A DNA stretch of 64,000 bases. It comes from Mytilus galloprovincialis (Eukaryota; Mollusca; Bivalvia; Mytilida; Mytilidae). Shown piece after piece: positions 10,568 to 21,220 of the stretch. The notes under the pieces are model-generated. The model worked only from the letters and a program-made list of their open reading frames with translations. It was not told where the DNA came from and searched no databases. Where the stretch lies: assembly GCF_965363235.1 (NCBI RefSeq), contig NC_134844.1, positions 74,021,497 through 74,085,496 on the forward strand. The letters run 5' to 3'. The number at the start of each line of letters is the position of its first letter. Within the stretch, counting starts at the first letter, position 1. The position numbers and the translations under genes were made by a program.

Positions 10568-13522
10568 ATGGACAATAGATGGACAATAGACACCTATAAA
10601 AATACTACCATAGCTAACGTTTTTAACAATAAAAATCGTGGTTACCCTTCTATCGATAAGTGTCATGCCAAAAAATGACTTACGTGTCCCCGTCTTTCCA
10701 CCAACAATACAGTAAGGTCCACATTTAATGGTCGCACATTTTCTCTAAATTTTGAAACTGATATTACTTGAAAAACAAACAGTATTATTTATTTACTCAC
10801 ATGAAACAAACCGGGATGCGGTATTCAGTACGTAGGTGAAACTGGGCGATATTTATCTAAACGCACGCAAGAACACCTGTATCGTTTTAAAAGACCCAAT
10901 AAATTCAAAAGTATCATTTATCAACATCTTAAGAAGCACAGTCATCCTATTAAATATTTAACAGTTCAACCTTTAGAAGTAGTAAATAAGCAGCCTGGTG
11001 AATCTCATTCCAAGTTTGTACGATCACGAAAAATAAATGAATTAAATTGGATTAAAAAATTACAGACAGTCTACCCTCTCGGTCTTAATGATAATATCAT
11101 GGGAATTGGCAATATATCAAGAACCGATTCTGTTAACATTTTGGATATAGTTTCTAAAACTGTTCGTAAAAATCGTTCTCATGGACGCAGAAAAAATCGC
11201 AATCAAAGAAAATTTCGGACCAACCATACAAATATTTCGGACCTAATTTCCATTTCAAAAAACAACGGCAGACATTATCTGTTAACCAAGCTTTGTTCTT
11301 TACCTATAAATAAATTAAATAAAATTTTAGAGGATTGCAACACAATTTCATATTACAGTCCTAAGTATGAAATTGTCCAAATTATAATGGCATATTGTTA
11401 TTCTAAACTGTTTCCAAAAATTGATCGCCCTGAAGATCATAAAAAACATTTTATTAAAATAAAGTATGTCAATAAAGGTTTTGATTTTGTAAATATTGCC
11501 GGTATTTTTAACGACCATTCTGTTAAAGACCAAATTCCTGGATATTTTGATAATACTGAACTCCCTCTCATTTGTTATATTTACAAGAAATCTACCCGAA
11601 AATATGTGTTTAATTATAGCCAATTGTGTAAAGATGTAAATATCACTGAAAATACACCTATGTCGTGTAATTGCAGTAATTCAGAATACACCTATGGACC
11701 AATTTCCCATGTTATAACAGGAGACCTTAACATCGTTCGCGACCGAGAGTTAAAATCATTCCTCAGTAAAGGACCTAAATATCGTCCCCCGTCAACTATT
11801 AACTGGAATGAGTGTCGTAATATCATCAACGACTCACTCCGCGCCTACTGTTTGAAATGGGTAAAACGGGAAAAAGCTGACAAAAAATCTTTGGACTCTT
11901 TTTTTAATTCAGTAATGAAGATAGTTGATATTCGAATACAACATTTTAAAGAACATTTTACCCTCAACAAAAACTATAAAAACCCTATTTCGCGTATCAA
12001 AAATAAACTAACAGAACTAGCCAAGGAATTTGTTTTTGTCCCGGCTGATAAAGCTGCTAATAATATCATTATTGTTTGACGTAAATTTTATATAGAGGTT
12101 CTGCAAAAGGAAATCACGAATTCACCAACATTCCAACTGACTTCATTTTCAGAAAACGACATCTGTAACAAACATAAACTTTTAGCTACTTCTTTACAAG
12201 CAGAACCAAACACAATGAAAGTCCCAACTATGTACTGGCTTCCGAAGCTGCACAAAAAACCTTACAAATATAGATTTATTTCATCTTCCAGCCATTGTTC
12301 AACTACTAAATTGTCTGTTTTACTTACTAGTACACTTGGTACAATAAAAAACCTGATAATAAATTGTTCAAATAAGGCCTTTGAAAATAGTGGAATTAAT
12401 TACTTTTGGAGTGTCAAAAACTCGTTGGAAGTACTTGATAAATTGCATGCATATATTGGTGATTTTGAATCTGTTCAAAGTTTTGATTTTTCTACCCTAT
12501 ATACCACTTTGCCTCATATTCTTATTAAGAAAAAATTCACATCCCTAATTAACTGGGCATTTAAAAAGTCGGAATGCGAGTACATATGTTCAAACTCTTT
12601 TAGATCATTTTTTAGTAGCAATAAACAAAAGAACTATGTCAATTGGACATGCTTTGATACTATTTATGCACTTGAATTTTTACTTGATAACATTTTTGTT
12701 CGCTTTGGAGATTCCGTATATCGTCAAGTTATTGGAATTCCAATGGGGACTAACTGTGCACCACTTATTGCGGACCTGTTTTTGTATTGTTATGAGTTAC
12801 AATTTATGACTAAAATTAGCAAAGACCCATCAAAACAACATTTGATACAAAAATTTAACAATACTTTTAGATATTTGGATGATATATTGGCTCTAAATAA
12901 TGACGACTTCAGTATGTATACTAAAGAAATTTATCCTGTAGAACTTACTTTAAATAAAGCTAATGATAACAATGACCACTGCCCTTTCCTCGATCTTGAT
13001 ATCTATATCATAAACGGGAAGCTTAATACAAAAATTTATGATAAAAGAGATGATTTTTCATTTCCTATTGTTAATTATCCATTTTTAGATGGTGACGTTC
13101 CCTTGTCACCATCTTATGGTGTTTATATATCTCAACTTGTACGATTCGCTCGTGTATGTAACAATGTATTAGATTTTAGCGAGAGAAATTTATGTATTAC
13201 TGAAAAATTATTACACCAGGGTTTTCGATATCACAAACTGGTCAAAACATTTACTAAATTTTATCACCGGTATAAGGAAATAATTCGTAAATATAACTCA
13301 ACATGCAGACATCTTATACGTTCAGGTATTTCACATCCAAAATTTTATGGAAATATTCTTTATAAAGCACAAAAATGTCAGTATTCTCCTCAGAAACTAA
13401 CAAAACCTTTAAATAGACTTATTAAAAGGGGATATAGTTACGATACTGTTGTCAGGTCATTAAAGATTGCATATTTTGACTTTAACATTGATTCACTGAT
13501 AGGGTCTTTGCATCGGAACTAA
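10568..13522 (+). CDS. Naiad-type Penelope-like element protein (GIY-YIG endonuclease + reverse transcriptase) with four in-frame TGA, probable selenoprotein
   Basis: One frame runs from ATG 10568 (TAA just upstream) to TAA 13520-13522, 984 codons. It is interrupted only by TGA at 10676, 10769, 10802 and 12077 (residues 37, 68, 79, 504). Residues 31-46 form a Cys-rich knuckle; 72-90 carry the GIY-YIG core (SIIY ... QYVGETG); the endonuclease continues to ~170 (ELNWIKKLQ). A CNC motif lies at 367-369. RT motifs follow: PADKAANN before residue 504, LPKLHKKP at ~558, FDFSTLYTTLP near 639, GIPMGTNCAP at 723 and FRYLDD at ~767. An endonuclease N-terminal to the RT with a CxC linker is the Naiad arrangement; canonical PLEs have it C-terminal. 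Each TGA sits where Cys is expected (KxLTC knuckle, DITx, LLTxNKPGC zinc ligand, IIIVxRKFYIE). The alternative is four chance nonsense mutations with no frameshift, which is much less likely. The RT copies the element RNA; the endonuclease nicks target DNA. Confidence 0.9.
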
Positions 13523-14200
13523 ACACATTTATTTTTAAAAAAAACAGTTGTTGGCATGACACGGGTTATGTTCTTCTCATATATTTTATGATAGTATGAT
13601 ACTAAACCCCTAACGGGAGGGATTGTACCTGATATTCATATGATGAAGACATAATCTTTCAATCAGTTTAATTGAGGTCTGGAGCTGGCATGTCAGTTAA
13701 CTGCTAGTAGTCTGTTGTTATTTATGTATTATTGTCATTTTATTTATTTTCTTTTGTTACATCTTTTGACATCAGACTCGGACTTCTCTTGAACTGAATT
13801 TTAATGTGCGTATTGTTATTCTTTTACTTTTCTACATTGGCTAGAGGTATAGGGGGAGGGTTGAGATCTCATAAACATGTTTAACCCCGCCGCAATTTTG
13901 CGCCTGTCCCAAGTCAGGAGCCTCTGGCCTTTGTTAGTCTTGTATGATTTTAATTTTTAGTTTCTTGTGTATAATTCGGAGTTTAGTATGACGTCCATTA
14001 TCACTGTACTATTATGCATATTTTAGGGGCCAGCTGAAGGACACCTACGGGTGCGGGAATTCTCGCTACATTGAAGACCCATTGGTTGCCTTCGGCTGTT
14101 GTTTGCTCTATGGTCGGGTGGTTGTCGCTTTGACATATTCACCATTTCCTTTCTCAATTTTACCTGTAAATAATAGGTGATTTAACAGGTTTAAACTGTG
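13523..14200 (+). mobile_element. 3' untranslated tail of the Naiad element
   Basis: It carries the SECIS candidate followed by the tail family found alone elsewhere (GGTATAGGGGGAGGGTTGAG, GCGCCTGTCCCAAGT, GTATGACGTCCATTATCACT, GCCTTCGGCTGTTG, TCGCTTTGACATATTCACC). The homology with the solo copies ends near CTCAATTTTAC (about 14165), which marks the probable 3' end of the element. Confidence 0.75.
13572..13649 (+). promoter_or_regulatory. Candidate SECIS element in the Naiad 3' UTR
   Basis: SECIS hairpins direct Sec insertion at UGA in animal mRNAs. Here 13572-13582 pairs with 13638-13649 (11 bp, one bulge). ATGA at 13596-13599 lies opposite TGAT at 13630-13633. Twelve nt after ATGA an AA (13612-13613) sits in the apical loop. 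TAC/GTA, AA/TT and CCC/GGG pair inside the upper stem, with one bulge and one mismatch. Weak points: the internal loop is lopsided (13 versus 4 nt) and two C's lie next to the TGAT. The position, 50-127 nt after the stop, suits a SECIS. Confidence 0.55.
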
Positions 14201-14249
14201 TAACTGAGTGGACCGTATCAAATGAAACTCAGGTGTTTGTTTATTTTGC

Positions 14250-14463
14250 TATCTTCTGCAGACTGGAAAAAAATGAACATCAAAATCCAGGTAAGTTTTT
14301 AATTTTCTGAAACGTAGACTTCATATAACTTTTATATATCTAGTTCCTGCCATGCCTTAAAACTTTCCTGGATGTACCAGTTTGTCTGTACTCATAGTAA
14401 TTTTGGAGGTGTCAACACGGCCATATTTTTCAATTCCTTATGATGAACCTTAACGTTGCATTT
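14250..14463 (-). repeat. Right inverted repeat flanking the Naiad element
   Basis: Inverse partner of 10288-10495, ending at TTATGATGAACCTTAACG. Together they bound the 4.2-kb Naiad locus. Confidence 0.75.
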
Positions 14464-14785
14464 GTATATCCTTGTATCTATGGTAAACAGAAAAACGAAA
14501 GTAAAATTTTAAATTGAACTTACATTTTGCATACAACACGTTTAAGTCATATTTCATTTCACCTCACCATATGCATGCATTACTTTATAGATGTATAAGC
14601 CTTAAATACGTATGTTATATCTGATATATATTGGACAAACTATGATAATTGTCAACAAACTAACAAAACGTCATATTTCACATGTCCCATAATTCATTTA
14701 TTTACCGGTATCATTTGGGAAATTTACCTGGTCTGCCAAATTAAAATTGTGAACTAAATCAGGTCATATACATGCGTGTTAAACC

Positions 14786-16183
14786 TTAGGCCGTGTTCAC
14801 ATTGACCTAAACTCGGTGTTGTGTTAGTGTAACTCACACATAAACTAAACATAATTACGTTCCCATTGATAAAACTCAATGTTTAATACATGTAGTTTAA
14901 ATCATGTTTTGTCTACATGCAGTCGATAGTCGATGTAGGCCTTGTGTAGGTTCAGTGTACACAAAACTAGACATTCCGAACTGTAATTTTTCCATTTATT
15001 TGTAAAAAAGAAACGATTTTTATATAAGATTGATACTTATAACACTTATTAATGAAGTTCTTTACAGAAATATGTGTCTAAACTTGATATACTTATTTGT
15101 TATAAAAACACTTTACCGTAGCCTTATTAACCCCTAATCAAGACTCATTCATCATCATTGCCGAACACATAATTCATTTGAAAAGGTCTTCCCGAATCGA
15201 CTGGACGTACACACTGACAGAACTACTGCAAATCATCCAAAATTACTTTCTTAAAGGAGCAACCACTTTACTTTTAAAACAAAAAGGGGGGGTCTGATTC
15301 CGAATTTTTTCTCGCTCGAAAATTAATATTCAATTTTTTTCGATGGTACCAATTCAATATTTAACACTATAATGTATGGGGAAACTTTGGATTCAGACTA
15401 TTTTTTCATTCTGATCATCTGTAGGTGTCAGACCACCAATTAAAAATCCCTATCTGTTCAACCAAATTTTGCAATTTTCACAGCTTTCTAAATATTTTAC
15501 CTTAAGTTTAACTTCAAGGAAACCAGGTATATCCTGAATTGTACATGTATCACCTTCCTACATGCCAATTTTCAACCAATGTTTAAAGTCTTGTAACAAA
15601 TTTCTGATTTTGAAAAGACAGATACTACCAAAATAACTCCCGGTTTTCTGGAAATCTTAAATTAGTGTACTATGTAGCGCATTAATCCTGAATTTTTAAT
15701 GCAAACTCATAGACAAGTGAATTTTGGCTCAAAATGGTCTAGATATATTTCCCTTTCACCAAAAGTTTCATTTCTGCAAATTTGTTGGTTAGTCTAAGTA
15801 AACGATGACATCAAAAGCACGATTTTGTGTCAAAGTAGGACTACTTTTACATACGTTCTAAATTGGAGGGAGTAATTGGTGGTCTGACACCTGTATGACC
15901 CGATTTTTTTTAATCAAATTGTGGGAAATCCATACCTCCTTTTTTTTTAATTCAAATGGTCGTTCCCTTAGCTGCTAGAAAAGTTGTTCGAAAAATTGAG
16001 TTCGGTTCTACGTAATGAACATTTAAATGACATATAGTTTATAAGTGTGAACAAATCTTATGTACAGGTAACTAAACAAGGTGTAAAGATGTGGACAAAT
16101 CTTATGTGAAACTAGTGTAGATTACATTAAACCAAATGTAAACATGTTTACTGGACACGGCGTTTGGTGTGAACACGGCCTAA
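14786..16183. mobile_element. 1.4-kb non-autonomous TIR element
   Basis: The ends are perfect inverse copies of TTAGGCCGTGTTCACA. The inner ends are loosely similar (CACATAAACTAAAC-type words). No transposase ORF is present. The outer TTA/TAA could be part of the TIR or of a TWA-type target site. A related end lies at about 48612-48770. Its interior is interrupted by a second element at 15424-15891. Confidence 0.7.
15424..15891. mobile_element. 468-bp MITE nested in the 1.4-kb TIR element
   Basis: The terminal inverted repeat GGTGTCAGACCACCAATTA is perfect at both ends. TGTA lies directly outside each end (15420-15423 and 15892-15895), consistent with a 4-bp target duplication. No ORF. Confidence 0.75.
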
Positions 16184-16384
16184 GACTATGTTATATAAGT
16201 AATTTGTATTTCGTCACGCAGTGCATCAATTTAAAAACAAGAATGAATATGCAGCATTGAAACTGTTCGTAATGCAATTTATCTTGTTTTGAACCACTTT
16301 AACACAAACTTTTAAATAATGTTCAAATGTCTCATTGAAAATCAAAATTGCTATATTTTCAAAGTAAAAAATGGGCCAATTTCC

Positions 16385-16580
16385 ATCATGTTACAGCGTA
16401 ATCAGAAATTTCGCCGTTTTAGAATCTATTCTGGGTAATATTTTTAAAAGCGTACACCGAAACGTTATGATTGGTTTAAAACGTTCTAAACAATGAAAAT
16501 GCATCCAATGATGTAACGTTATTTTCATTTTGGTGTACAGGCAATGGGATTACCCATAGTCCTTTAGTTTCCGAAATTTG
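16385..16580. mobile_element. MITE-like repeat (GGGTAATATTTYTAAAAGCG family), copy 1
   Basis: TTCGCCGTTTTAGAATCTA and GGTAATATTTTTAAAAGCGT on the left, TTATTTTCATTTTGGTG and GATTACCCATAGTCC on the right. The same order is seen at 62395-62585, so this is a dispersed element of about 190 bp with inverted TGGGTAAT/ATTACCCA ends. Confidence 0.6.
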
Positions 16581-16589
16581 CTCCAACTG

Positions 16590-17150
16590 TGTCTAAAATC
16601 TTCATTTTTGAATGACAACAATTGCCACAATAGTAGAGCAGATTACCCTTCCAGAGCAATTGACTGTGCCCAAACTATTTTAAAAGTGAGTGTTTTTATG
16701 TTTTTGTTAAAGTCATCATTTTAAACACGACAACTGCCACATAAGAAGAGCAGATAACCCTTCCAGAGCCATTAAGTTCGCCCAAACAATGTTATGTTTT
16801 TGTTCTTCAGTTTTGAACAATTGGCACTATAGTAGAGCATATTACCCTTCAAGAGCAAATGAGTTTGCCCAAACTATTTTTATTATCTAGTGTAAATCTT
16901 CAGTTTTGAATGACGATAATTGCCACACAACAGTAGAGCAAAGTACCCTTCCATAACAACTGAGCATGCCCAAACCATGTTTCTGTTGAAATCTTCAGTT
17001 TTGAACAATGGGCACTATAGCAGAGCAGATTACCCTTTAAGAGCAACTAAGTGTGCCCCGAACTATTTCTATAGTCTTGTTTAAATATTTAATTTTCAAT
17101 GACGACTATTGCCACTAAAGTGGCACATTACTCTCCCGGGGTCCACTCAA
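16590..17150 (+). repeat. Tandem array, about 105-bp degenerate unit, 5-6 copies
   Basis: Each unit has AATTGCCAC(A), TAGTAGAGCAGATTACCCTT, CAAGAGCAA and TGTGCCCAAACTATTTT, followed by AAATCTTCAGTTTTGAA. Copies differ by point changes and small indels, so the array is old. Confidence 0.75.
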
Positions 17151-18004
17151 TCCAATCCAATTGAATTTTATGTTTTAGTTTGAATCTCTATTTTTCAATT
17201 GATAATGACTGTATTCTTTGTATTTTTCCGACTGAAAGTTTTGACAGCATCGTTGATATAATATAACTTTTAAAAAGCAAAATCTGGATTTTTTTTAAAC
17301 CGAACTAAAACTAATGGGTTTAAAGAAATCAGATAAGCAAAAGCAAACAAAAGACATCTGTTTTAAGGAACGAAATTAATTCAATGAACGTGCGCCTAAA
17401 AGGACGGGAAACAGCTCTACTTTGTCTATACATTACCATACTTTCTATTTATTTTATATAAATACAGCCAAATCTGTAAAGTTTCTACTGTCATTGGTAA
17501 GTCATTATGCGAAGTTTCTTTTATATTATTTCATATCATATCACAAGTGAAAAATGACCGACTTTTGTTGAATTTTCTGTGTGAAAGAATTTTTTTGTCC
17601 GAATCGTATACCCAATATGTAGAGTTGTATCGCGTAATAATTAATGTGATTCCGTATTATTACGAACACTCTCGATTAAATCACGTACATGTAATGTTGT
17701 ATTTATTTTTAAATACCATTTTTAAATTTAATGGTAAATTAAGAATATTAAATATCGCCAATATAGAGTAAACAGGCTATCGATTTCATATTTAAAATTT
17801 TTTCATGGTTTTCATTTTTCAATTAGCTTCATTGAAAATTAATGATCCAGTCATGGAGATAAACACTTTATTCAAATTAAAACAATAGGCTTGTTTATAC
17901 CTTCTTTCTAATTTGAAAGGAACTGGTTTATTTTTGGACCTATCTACCAATTTAAACACTGACCGACTTCTTGTAGACCAAATGAGAAAGATTAATAGAA
18001 CAAA
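17151..18004. other. Region upstream of the DUSP gene
   Basis: AT-rich, with no repeat or gene recognised. It must contain any 5'UTR and promoter of the DUSP gene. No TATA box or start site can be assigned with confidence. Confidence 0.3.
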
Positions 18005-21000
18005 ATGGTGAGTAGGAATATATATACGTGTTAAATTTTACATTTTAAGTGTTAAGAGAAGCTAAAGTTTTTATCGAAATTGTGACTCTGGGTTAAATTG
18101 AAAGTCATGATGTTTGTCTCATTCTTACGGAGCCATTATTCTATGGTGTTGATTGTGTTTTATATACTTATTGAGTTCGTATAGCTCTGCTCGTTTGGAA
18201 TTTCGATCTTCTTCTGGTTAATAACCTTTTACTATATATTTTTTTATCCATTTCATTTTTTTTTCTCTTTGGGAAATCGTTAGCAAGTATTGTTTTCTTT
18301 ATCCTTTAGAAATTTATAACTGTCTTCAAATGGTAAATTTTTAAGGTTTGTGTTTTAATAATTTGAAGAGGAAAAACAAATACATTTATCAATTGTATCC
18401 CACCAGTTATTTCGCACACAAAAATGGCACAATTCTGCTATTGACATGTCTATGAATGTTACTTCAAAGAACAACTATTTAATATGACTAATTACCAAAA
18501 TCAGTCATATTGATTGTTCTGGTTTGTAAGCACCATTTTGCATATTTCCGGAGTAATGATACGCGAGGAAGGGGAAAAAGATGGGGGAAAGGGCTCCGGG
18601 CTAGATACTAGTTTTATCGTTGAGCGCCAGGCTCAAAATTATGAACTGCACCGGAACATTCCTTTTCAGCAATTTAGGGAACAAGTTCGGCCCGAACGGG
18701 GCAAAACTTTAAGGACTTCGGTTTTCTCTGAGCTGTCTCTTCGCTCCACTAATAGGCTTCGAGCTTCAGGGGATTGCCAGAAAAGTAAAGCGGTTGTACT
18801 TTTTTACACCACATACATGTAGCAATGAATCCATTCTTTATTAGAACCACACTATAGAAGAATATCAAAATGACCTTGGTAAATGACAAAAAATAATCAA
18901 GATACGGGAAAATATGTAACAGCACGAATTCAAATTCCAATAGCATTTATTTACATTTGTACTAGTATACTAAATAAAACAAAATAAAAGGTAAAGAGAA
19001 TTGTCTCATTAGAAATCTTCTTATTTTAATATTGAAATCTCCCAACAAATTTAACAAAATCTGACATAAAGATGTGAATACAGAGTAAATCATGATGTAA
19101 ATTTGTGTACACCATGCGGGGATCAATGGTTGCTAACTTCCGCCACATTCGGTCTCTTCTAAATAGATGTCATTCTCATTGGCATAATATTTATATTGAA
19201 TTAAAATATGCATGATGATTTTTAATATGTTTATTATTTACAAATAAACATTTTAACGTTAAACTTGTAGGAGTCGTACGATGTCCAACTTTGTAACGAA
19301 GTTTTAATGTACTTTATGGACAGGAAAGCTGATGGCGCAGACTCAAACATAAATGAAGTCTACAAAAATCTATTTGTAGGAAACGAGTAAGTAAAAATAT
19401 TGTCCTTTCGTTATTTTTCTATTTTACTTCTTTTTTTTCTTTTTTTTTTTGGGGGGGGGGGAGGTGCTTAAGTAATAAAAAGAAATGCGACGTAATAGTA
19501 TGTGCCGGGGGGTGGTGGTGCTTAAGTAATAAAAAGAAATGCGACGTAATAGTATGTGCCCGGGGGGGGGTGCTTAAGTAATAAAAAGAAATGCGACGTA
19601 ATAGTATGTGCCCGGGGGGGGTGCTTAAGTAATAAAAAGAAATGCGACGTAATAGTATGTGCCGGGGGGGGGGGGGGTGCTTAAGTAATAAAAAGAAATG
19701 CGACGTAATAGTATGTGCGTCGTTGCGACACCAATAGAACAACACAATAACATCAGAAAAGACATCTAGTAAAAATTCAATATTCATTGTTCTACTAAAG
19801 GTAACTGCCCATATGTCAAGCTCTAAACTCTACGAGTGTAGTACATTATAAGTTGTCAGTGCATTGAACTGATTCTTAGAATAAAACAATGCTTTAAAAA
19901 TTTAACACTGCAAAATACGTGCAGGGACTATGTACTTCATTTGTGGTTCAGATCATGACAGTCATAGAAGCATTGATTACTAAAATTCCGCCAGCACATC
20001 TTCAAACTCATTGCTAGAGACGGAAACAAGTAGTAACGATGTCAGTGACGCGTTTTCGGTGGATACCAAACAGGGTATGTTTATAATCAAGTGAACAGAA
20101 CAGCCAAAACAAAATACAATTTAACTCACAATGTTTTATAACTCCATATTCTTTTTTTCAGGGTTATTGCACGGGATGCGGCAAAACTAAAGGAACTTGG
20201 GATAAATCTAGTTATAAATCTATCTCCAAACGAAGTGAAAACGAACCCATTAATATATGAACCTTATGACATAAAATACTGTCCACTAAGTTCGGATGAT
20301 AACGTGTACACATGCTTATTGAATATTGTTGAAGATGGTGCGGACCTGATAGAGGACATAATAAAAGATGGAGGTAAGCTAATCTAATCAGACTTTTTTC
20401 CTACTGTGTCGTGCACTATTCTGGGACTCTATCAAGTGAGAGCTATAAATGAAAGTAAAAACCAAGCTAAAAATCGGTGCAATTTACTTATCATTCAGGG
20501 TATAACGGTATCTGTTTCTCTATATATACACGAGCAAAATTATCGACAGCTAGTTAATTGTTTTCTTTATTTTAAATTAAATCTAAAAATTAGCATTGGC
20601 TGTTCCAGCCCCCCTTTTTTGTGGGGAACATTTGTTGATTATATAGGTGACCACTGAAGCATGTCTGTAGGGGGCTCCTATTATGGCAGTCAGTGCCTCC
20701 TTTTCTATTTCAAATTTGTGATCATTCATTTTGAGTTACATATAAATGAAAAGTCTGGAAAACCAAATGCAGCAAGTTTGCAAAAGTTGTGAACAAAATT
20801 ACGATGTTATAATTATATTTACCTGTGGAAGATAAAAGCGGGTGTTAGAAATGGAAAACAAAGTTTTCGTCATCAAAAAATTCTTCCTGGACCCCATTGC
20901 CCCCTGATAGCGACCCTTTATATTTTATAACTAAACAAACTGACACTTTATACGATATTTTTTGTTTCATATACTGTATCTAAGGGAAAAAAATACAATA

Positions 21001-21220
21001 CCATTTTATTATTGCAGGTAAAGTCTTGGTTCACTGTTCAGGCGGAGTCCGAAAATCGCCCGCAATGGCAATTGCCTATCTCATGCTAAAGGAACAGTTG
21101 CCTATCTGGAATGCCGTAAAGTGTATCAGAAGATGTCGTAAAGTGTGTCCTAGCAACGGTCTCATTATGCAATTGTGTATTCTGAATAAAGAAATATTTG
21201 ACAAAGTTACGCACAAATAG
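18005..21220 (+). CDS. DUSP3-like atypical dual-specificity phosphatase, 4 exons, probable pseudophosphatase
   Basis: Coding exons 18005-18007 (ATG only), 19271-19386, 20162-20373 and 21018-21220 give 177 aa plus stop. All junctions are GT-AG and phases agree (0, 2, 1). Human DUSP3 is 185 aa. The order of conserved blocks fits DUSP3/DUSP13-type enzymes: INEVYKNLFVGNE (residues ~29-41), AAKLKELGINLVINL, PLSSDDN (candidate general-acid Asp), VHCSGGVRKSP (P-loop) and CPSNGLIMQLCILN at the C-terminus. The P-loop signature should be HC-x5-R; here it is HC-SGGVR-K, so Lys occupies the Arg that binds phosphate. In other PTPs Arg-to-Lys at this site nearly abolishes activity, so the protein may bind phosphoproteins without hydrolysing them. 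The start in a 3-nt coding exon rests on phase and donor only. Intron 2 (19387-20161) holds a minisatellite. AATAAA lies at 21566. Confidence 0.85.
18500..18830 (+). other. GC-richer block in DUSP intron 1
   Basis: An open frame of about 100 codons is GC-richer than its surroundings, but there is no recognisable domain or splice context. It may be a repeat fragment. No function assigned. Confidence 0.25.
19271..19386 (+). CDS. DUSP exon 2
   Basis: Acceptor TTGTAG at 19265-19270, donor GTAAGT after 19386. It encodes ESYDVQLCNEVLMYF through NLFVGN and ends in phase 2. Confidence 0.8.
19449..19724 (+). repeat. Minisatellite in DUSP intron 2: 5 copies separated by G-runs
   Basis: The unit TGCTTAAGTAATAAAAAGAA + ATGCGACGTAATAGTATGTG occurs five times almost unchanged. 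Spacers are C/G runs of 7 to about 13 G. The cores are near-identical, so expansion is recent; the G-runs could form G-quadruplexes on the sense strand. Confidence 0.85.
20162..20373 (+). CDS. DUSP exon 3
   Basis: Acceptor TTTTTTTCAG before 20162, donor GTAAGC after 20373. It encodes VIARDAAKLKELG to IEDIIKDG, including the PLSSDDN general-acid loop. Confidence 0.88.
21018..21220 (+). CDS. DUSP exon 4 (P-loop exon)
   Basis: Acceptor TTATTGCAG before 21018, stop TAG at 21218-21220. It carries the P-loop VHCSGGVRKSP and the C-terminal helix region. Confidence 0.9.

Noticed and set aside
11099-12079. Reading 11099-12079 and 12215-13522 as two separate genes or as a stop-riddled pseudogene
   Set aside because: Both are in the same frame, joined by open sequence across a TGA, and continue upstream to ATG 10568. 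All four interruptions are TGA at Cys sites, so a single Sec-containing ORF explains them better.
14786-16183. Calling the 1.4-kb TIR element Harbinger-like from TTA/TAA at its ends
   Set aside because: TTA and TAA here are inverse of each other and could simply be the outermost TIR bases; no direct target duplication can be shown.
19419-19787. Proline-rich open frame opposite the DUSP intron minisatellite
   Set aside because: It is the translation of the G-run minisatellite on the wrong strand.
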